Assembly (NCBI RefSeq): GCF_025564085.1
Contig: NZ_JAMGZJ010000070.1
Location: 1-64,000, forward strand
Direction of reading: 5' to 3'
Length of the DNA: 64,000 nucleotides
DNA from: Silvania confinis
Lineage (GTDB): Bacteria > Pseudomonadota > Gammaproteobacteria > Enterobacterales > Enterobacteriaceae
A program made the position numbers and the translations under genes. Of this stretch, positions 58,133-64,000 are shown piece after piece. The notes beneath the pieces were generated by a model that was not told where the DNA came from, did not search any database, and saw nothing but the letters and a program-made list of their open reading frames with translations. Numbering within the stretch: the stretch's first letter is position 1; every line of letters begins with the position of its first letter.

Positions 58133-58798
58133 ATGGAAACACTGTCCCCGCTGTTACCGCGGGAAAAAATGCTACGCGATGGCGTGACATCGCTGACGGA
58201 TGAAGAACTGCTGGCGCTGTTTTTACGCACCGGAACGCGGGGTAAAGATGTTTTTACGCTTTCAAAGGATTTACTGCAGCATTTTGGTTCCCTGTATGGC
58301 TTGCTGACGGCCGAGCTGGAGGCATTCAGGCAGGTTGAAGGGATCGGCATTGCGACGTTTGCCCAGCTTAGAGGCATTGCGGAGCTTTCCCGTCGTTACT
58401 ACTGCTCGGGAGTGCAGGAAGTGAATCCACTGGAAAACCCGGATGTAGCTCGGGATTTTGTTCACAGCCAGCTGGCAGAAGAAGAACGTGAAATTTTTAT
58501 GGTTATTTTCCTGGATAATCAAAACCGGGTGCTGAAACATTGTCGGCTGTTTTCTGGTACCCTGAGTCACGTTGAGGTACATCCGCGCGAAATTGTGCGC
58601 GAAGCGATAAAAGTGAATGCTGCCGGCGTGATCCTCGCGCATAATCACCCCTCGGGGCGCGCTGAACCGAGCAAAGCCGACAAAGACGTGACCGAACGTA
58701 TCGTGAAATGCTGTAAATTCATGGACATTCGCGTGATTGACCATCTGGTCATTGGCCGTGGAGAGTACGTTTCTTTTGCCGAACGTGGATGGATTTAA
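58133..58798 (+). CDS. radC: RadC/YicR family JAB1 protein
   Basis: A 221-residue UPF0758 protein. A helix-hairpin-helix ([16 protein letters not shown]) is followed by a JAMM metal site: [13 protein letters not shown], then [17 protein letters not shown]. The C-terminus [11 protein letters not shown] matches E. coli. Despite the old name, a role in repair is not supported in E. coli. The start at 58133 has GGAGG ahead; an in-frame TTG two codons earlier is unlikely. Confidence 0.92.
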   Translation: METLSPLLPREKMLRDGVTSLTDEELLALFLRTGTRGKDVFTLSKDLLQHFGSLYGLLTAELEAFRQVEGIGIATFAQLRGIAELSRRYYCSGVQEVNPLENPDVARDFVHSQLAEEEREIFMVIFLDNQNRVLKHCRLFSGTLSHVEVHPREIVREAIKVNAAGVILAHNHPSGRAEPSKADKDVTERIVKCCKFMDIRVIDHLVIGRGEYVSFAERGWI

Positions 58799-58840
58799 GC
58801 CGTTTCTCGCGATCCATCGGGATCTTTGTCTGTTCGGGAC

Positions 58841-58869
58841 TTGAGCACATCATCGAGTCAGCGTATACT
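58841..58869 (+). promoter_or_regulatory. Promoter of the rpmB-rpmG operon
   Basis: TTGAGC (58841-58846) and TATACT (58864-58869) with a 17-bp spacer form a near-consensus sigma70 promoter, leaving a leader of about 140 nt before rpmB. Confidence 0.8.
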
Positions 58870-58995
58870 ACGCCACCTTTGAGAATCTCGGGTTTGGCAA
58901 TTGGGCCTGGCAATCGATGGTTCACTAAGAACTACGCGATGACCGGGCTGTAAAGCCTGACGAGGCGCCGATACCCCATACGAAGCTCGAGCTAA

Positions 58996-59253
<258 letters not shown>

Positions 59254-59270
59254 GTACTTAGAGGAATTAA

Positions 59271-59441
<171 letters not shown>

Positions 59442-59460
59442 TTTTAGAATCCTTGTATTG

Positions 59461-59487
59461 AAAAACCCCGCATCTGCGGGGTTTTTT
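59461..59487 (+). terminator. Rho-independent terminator after rpmG
   Basis: CCCCGCA (59466-59472) and TGCGGGG (59475-59481) with a run of T (59482-59487) follow rpmG and precede mutM by 28 bp. mutM is probably read through or from its own promoter. Confidence 0.9.
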
Positions 59488-59515
59488 GCATTCTGTGAAT
59501 CTCAATGGAGGAAAC

Positions 59516-60325
59516 ATGCCTGAATTACCAGAGGTAGAGACCAGCCGCCGGGGTATTGAGCCGCATCTGGTGGGTGAAACCATTCTGCATGCTATCGTGC
59601 GCAACGGTCGCCTGCGCTGGCCGGTATCCACTGAGATCCACACCCTGAGCGATAAGCCGGTTATCAGCGTACAGCGCCGGGCCAAATATCTGCTGCTGGA
59701 GCTGCCGGACGGCTGGATCATCATCCATCTGGGGATGTCGGGTAGCCTGCGTATTCTGTCGGAGGAACTTCCGCCGCAGAAGCATGACCATGTTGACCTG
59801 GTAATGAGCAACGGCAAAGTCCTGCGTTACACCGATCCACGGCGCTTTGGCGCCTGGCTGTGGACTAAAGAACTTGAAGGGCATAACGTACTGGCGCATC
59901 TGGGGCCGGAGCCGTTGAGCGAGGCATTTAACGCAGCTTACCTGCAGGCGAAGTGCGCGAAGAAGAAGACCCCGATCAAACCCTGGCTGATGGATAACAA
60001 GCTGGTGGTCGGCGTCGGTAACATCTATGCCAGTGAATCCCTGTTTGCCGCTGGGATCCATCCCGATCGACTGGCTTCTTCGCTTTCTGCCGATGAGTGT
60101 ACGGTGCTGGTTAAGGTCATTAAAGCGGTGCTACAGCGTTCGATTGAGCAGGGCGGTACCACCCTGAAAGATTTCCTGCAAAGCGACGGTAAGCCGGGCT
60201 ATTTTGCACAGGAGCTGCAGGTTTATGGTCGCAAAGGGGAGCCGTGCCGGGTATGTGGTTCGCCGATTGTGGCTTCTAAGCATGCGCAACGGGCGACGTT
60301 TTATTGCCGCCAGTGTCAGAAGTGA
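59516..60325 (+). CDS. mutM: Formamidopyrimidine-DNA glycosylase (Fpg)
   Basis: A 269-residue bifunctional glycosylase/AP lyase that removes 8-oxoguanine, the same length as in E. coli. The catalytic Pro and Glu are at the start ([13 protein letters not shown]). [20 protein letters not shown] is the helix-two-turn-helix, and a C-terminal zinc finger has CRVCG...CRQC. The start at 59516 has GGAGG ahead. Confidence 0.97.
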   Translation: MPELPEVETSRRGIEPHLVGETILHAIVRNGRLRWPVSTEIHTLSDKPVISVQRRAKYLLLELPDGWIIIHLGMSGSLRILSEELPPQKHDHVDLVMSNGKVLRYTDPRRFGAWLWTKELEGHNVLAHLGPEPLSEAFNAAYLQAKCAKKKTPIKPWLMDNKLVVGVGNIYASESLFAAGIHPDRLASSLSADECTVLVKVIKAVLQRSIEQGGTTLKDFLQSDGKPGYFAQELQVYGRKGEPCRVCGSPIVASKHAQRATFYCRQCQK

Positions 60326-60332
60326 TCGATTT

Positions 60333-60362
60333 GTAGACCGGGTACGCGAGCGCGATATCCGG
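60333..60362. repeat. REP-like element, diverged
   Basis: GTAGACCGGGTACGCGAGCG followed by CGATATCCGG resembles a half of a REP (GTAGGCCGGG...CATCCGG). It lies between convergent mutM and coaD. Confidence 0.55.
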
Positions 60363-60377
60363 TAAAAAGGCAAGAAA

Positions 60378-62143
<1,766 letters not shown>

Positions 62144-62475
62144 AGTAAATCGCTGACTTAGGGATGTGCTGGGAATTCTATGTATTTAGCTGGGGCTTTA
62201 CCATTACTTTTCCCGATTTTAAATTAAATAGCCCCGGTGAGGCCTAAGGGACTCATGAGATAACGTTTTTAGCCATTTAAAGTACATTTTTACTGTGTAT
62301 GCATAGCCTCATCCATGACACGGACAAATCACTCGCATAGCAAGCCATTCTTGATGTTACATTTCATTGATTTGAGAGATAAAAATCGCTTGACTGTACA
62401 AGGTTTATTCGTATCGGATCGTGCCAAAAGAAATGGTACACTAGCGCACACAAATGAGTGCGATATCAGTAATCG

Positions 62476-62506
62476 GGTAGCTGTTGAGCCTGGGGCGGTA
62501 GCGTGC
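62476..62506 (+). promoter_or_regulatory. JUMPstart with RfaH ops element before waaQ
   Basis: GGCGGTAGCGTG at 62494-62505 is the ops element, and GGTAGCTGTTGAGCC (62476-62490) before it gives the JUMPstart form. RfaH recruited here lets polymerase finish the long LPS core operon. The 409-bp gap (62144-62552) between waaA and waaQ also holds TTGACT at 62390-62395 as a possible -35; I see no gene in it. Confidence 0.88.
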
Positions 62507-62552
62507 TTTTTCTGCTTACCTTTATCGGATAATCACAACAAAAGAGTCGCCT

Positions 62553-63623
62553 GTGGAAAAGCCATTTCGAAAAATTCTGCTCATAAAAATGCGGTTTCAC
62601 GGAGATATGTTATTAACGACTCCGGTCATTAGTACGTTAAAGCAGAATTATCCTGACGCAAAAATCGATGTGCTTCTTTACCAGGACACGTTCCCCATTT
62701 TGTCTGAAAATCCTGAAATTAATGCGCTGTATGGCATTAAGAATAAAAAGGCTAAAGCGGTTGAAAAACTTACCAATTTCATCAGTTTGATTAGAGATTT
62801 ACGTGCTAATCAGTACGACCTGATTATCAACCTGACGGATCAGTGGATGGTTGCACTGCTGGTCCGGTTATTAGGTGCGCCGGTGCGCATTTCTCAAGAT
62901 TATAGCCACCGTCAGTCTGCATTCTGGCGCAGCAGCTTCACCCATCTGGCGCCGCTGGTGGGGGATAATGTGGTAGAGAGTAATCTGTCCGTGCTGGCGC
63001 CGCTGGGCATAAAATCCCGGGTGACGCACACGACGATGAGCTATCACCCCTCCTGCTGGGAACGTGTACGCAGTGAATTAGATCAGGCGGGCGTCGGGGA
63101 GCATTACATCGTTATTCAGCCAACGGCGCGTCAAATATTCAAGTGCTGGAATAACGAGAAGTTTTCGCAAGTTATTGATGCTCTGCATGACCGTGGTTAT
63201 CAAGTGGTACTCACATCCGGGCCGGGTGCCGACGATCTTGCCTGCGTGAATGCCATTGCAGGCGGATGCAAAACAGCGCCTGTGACTACGCTGGCAGGCA
63301 AAGTGACGTTTCCAGAACTGGGTGCATTGATTGCTCATGCCCGACTCTTTATCGGCGTTGATTCTGCCCCTGGACATATTGCTGCTGCTGTAGGAACGCC
63401 ACTGGTCTGTTTATTTGGTGCGACGGATCATATCTTCTGGCGACCATGGTCAAACAACATGATCCAATTTTGGGCGGGTGATTATCGACCCATGCCGCCA
63501 CGTGAGCAGCGCGACCGCAACGAAATGTATCTTTCAGCTATACCGGCAGAGGATGTTATTGCTGCCATTGACAGGTTACTGCCTGAAAGAGTGATCCCAT
63601 CAGTGGAAGATGCCCCCTTATGA
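62553..63623 (+). CDS. waaQ: LPS core heptosyltransferase III WaaQ
   Basis: A 356-residue GT9 enzyme that adds heptose III to the LPS inner core. Features are KILLIKMRFHGDMLLTTPVI at the N-terminus, QPTARQIFKCW, and the ADP-heptose motif GVDSAPGHIAAAVGTP. The start is GTG at 62553 after an ops-controlled leader. It is the first gene of the core operon, and waaG overlaps its stop (ATGA). Confidence 0.93.
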   Translation: MEKPFRKILLIKMRFHGDMLLTTPVISTLKQNYPDAKIDVLLYQDTFPILSENPEINALYGIKNKKAKAVEKLTNFISLIRDLRANQYDLIINLTDQWMVALLVRLLGAPVRISQDYSHRQSAFWRSSFTHLAPLVGDNVVESNLSVLAPLGIKSRVTHTTMSYHPSCWERVRSELDQAGVGEHYIVIQPTARQIFKCWNNEKFSQVIDALHDRGYQVVLTSGPGADDLACVNAIAGGCKTAPVTTLAGKVTFPELGALIAHARLFIGVDSAPGHIAAAVGTPLVCLFGATDHIFWRPWSNNMIQFWAGDYRPMPPREQRDRNEMYLSAIPAEDVIAAIDRLLPERVIPSVEDAPL

Positions 63624-64000
63624 TCATTGCCTTTTGCTTATATAAATACTTTCCGTTTGGCGGTTTGCAGCGTGATTTTATGCGTATTGCTCAGACCATC
63701 GCCGCGCGTGGCCACCATGTGCGCATCTATACCCAGTTTTGGGAGGGTGATTGCCCTGACGTTTTTGAATTAATCCGTGTGCCGGTCAAATCCCGAACGA
63801 ATCATGGACGTAATGCTGAATATTATGCGTGGGTACAAGCACACTTACTCGAGCATCCGGTCGATCGCATTGTCGGTTTTAATAAAATGCCGGGGCTGGA
63901 CGTTTATTACGCGGCCGATGTCTGTTATGCCGAGAAAGTGGCGCAGGAGAAAGGCTTTTTCTATCGTCTGACATCTCGTTATCGCCATTATGCTGCTTTT
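63620..64000 (+). CDS. waaG: LPS core glucosyltransferase WaaG (partial, cut by window end)
   Basis: The first 127 codons of a GT4 glycosyltransferase. MIIAFCLYKYFPFGGLQRDF and GFNKMPGLDVYYAAD match E. coli WaaG, which adds the first outer-core glucose to heptose II. It overlaps waaQ by 4 bp. The C-terminus is beyond position 64000. Confidence 0.93.
   Translation, partial: MIIAFCLYKYFPFGGLQRDFMRIAQTIAARGHHVRIYTQFWEGDCPDVFELIRVPVKSRTNHGRNAEYYAWVQAHLLEHPVDRIVGFNKMPGLDVYYAADVCYAEKVAQEKGFFYRLTSRYRHYAAF

Overview
The window is chromosomal DNA from an enterobacterium close to Enterobacter, Lelliottia or Leclercia; the genus cannot be fixed from sequence alone. The evidence is the conserved E. coli-type gene order selC / yicJ-yicI / yicH / xanP / recG-trmH-spoT-rpoZ-gmk / ligB / yicG / yicC / rph-pyrE / slmA / dut-coaBC / radC / rpmB-rpmG-mutM / coaD-waaA / waaQ-waaG. 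The protein sequences are close to, but not the same as, those of E. coli.

Layout. 1-0.12 kb looks like the end of an insertion element. 0.18-6.3 kb is a beta-glucoside (cellobiose-type) PTS operon on the minus strand (IIB, IIC, 6-phospho-beta-glucosidase, IIA, LamB/ScrY-like porin) with a divergent LacI regulator and palindromic operators between them. 6.4-11.3 kb has yicS and nlpA, with an acetyltransferase, a TetR/DHA2 efflux pair and a vapB gene with a frameshifted vapC between them. 11.3-21.6 kb is a mosaic of small accessory modules: ParE/CopG, an MBL hydrolase with a GlxA-like regulator, an AAA ATPase, a YbgA-like protein, hiuH, a MerR of the MlrA/BluR type, blc, a methyltransferase, LysR/quinone oxidoreductase/ABM genes, and an antitoxin remnant.

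21.8-27.95 kb is the most unusual part. A WYL-domain regulator heads a tight co-directional operon encoding three different P-loop GTPases of the dynamin-like/GTP-binding type, one small membrane-anchored coiled-coil protein and a translationally coupled CxxCxxCC (YkgJ-type) protein. It resembles the arrangement of a regulated membrane-acting defence or stress system, but no function can be assigned from the sequence. 27.97-32.75 kb is a GH3 glucosidase/GPH transporter pair with an AraC regulator.

32.9-36.9 kb is AT-rich, island-like DNA next to the 3' end of the selenocysteine tRNA gene. It has an orphan Hcp with a candidate effector and immunity pair, a second immunity paralogue on the other strand, a SymE-like toxin, a ribbon-helix-helix protein and a 390-residue protein with two HEPN-type Rx4H motifs. 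No integrase is visible.

36.95-64 kb is core genome: alpha-xyloside uptake and cleavage, purine transport, stringent response and recombination, nucleotide and coenzyme A synthesis, cell-division control, ribosomal proteins, base-excision repair and LPS core synthesis. gltS, which lies between xanP and recG in E. coli K-12, is missing from that position. An RfaH ops element precedes waaQ; waaG is cut by the window end.
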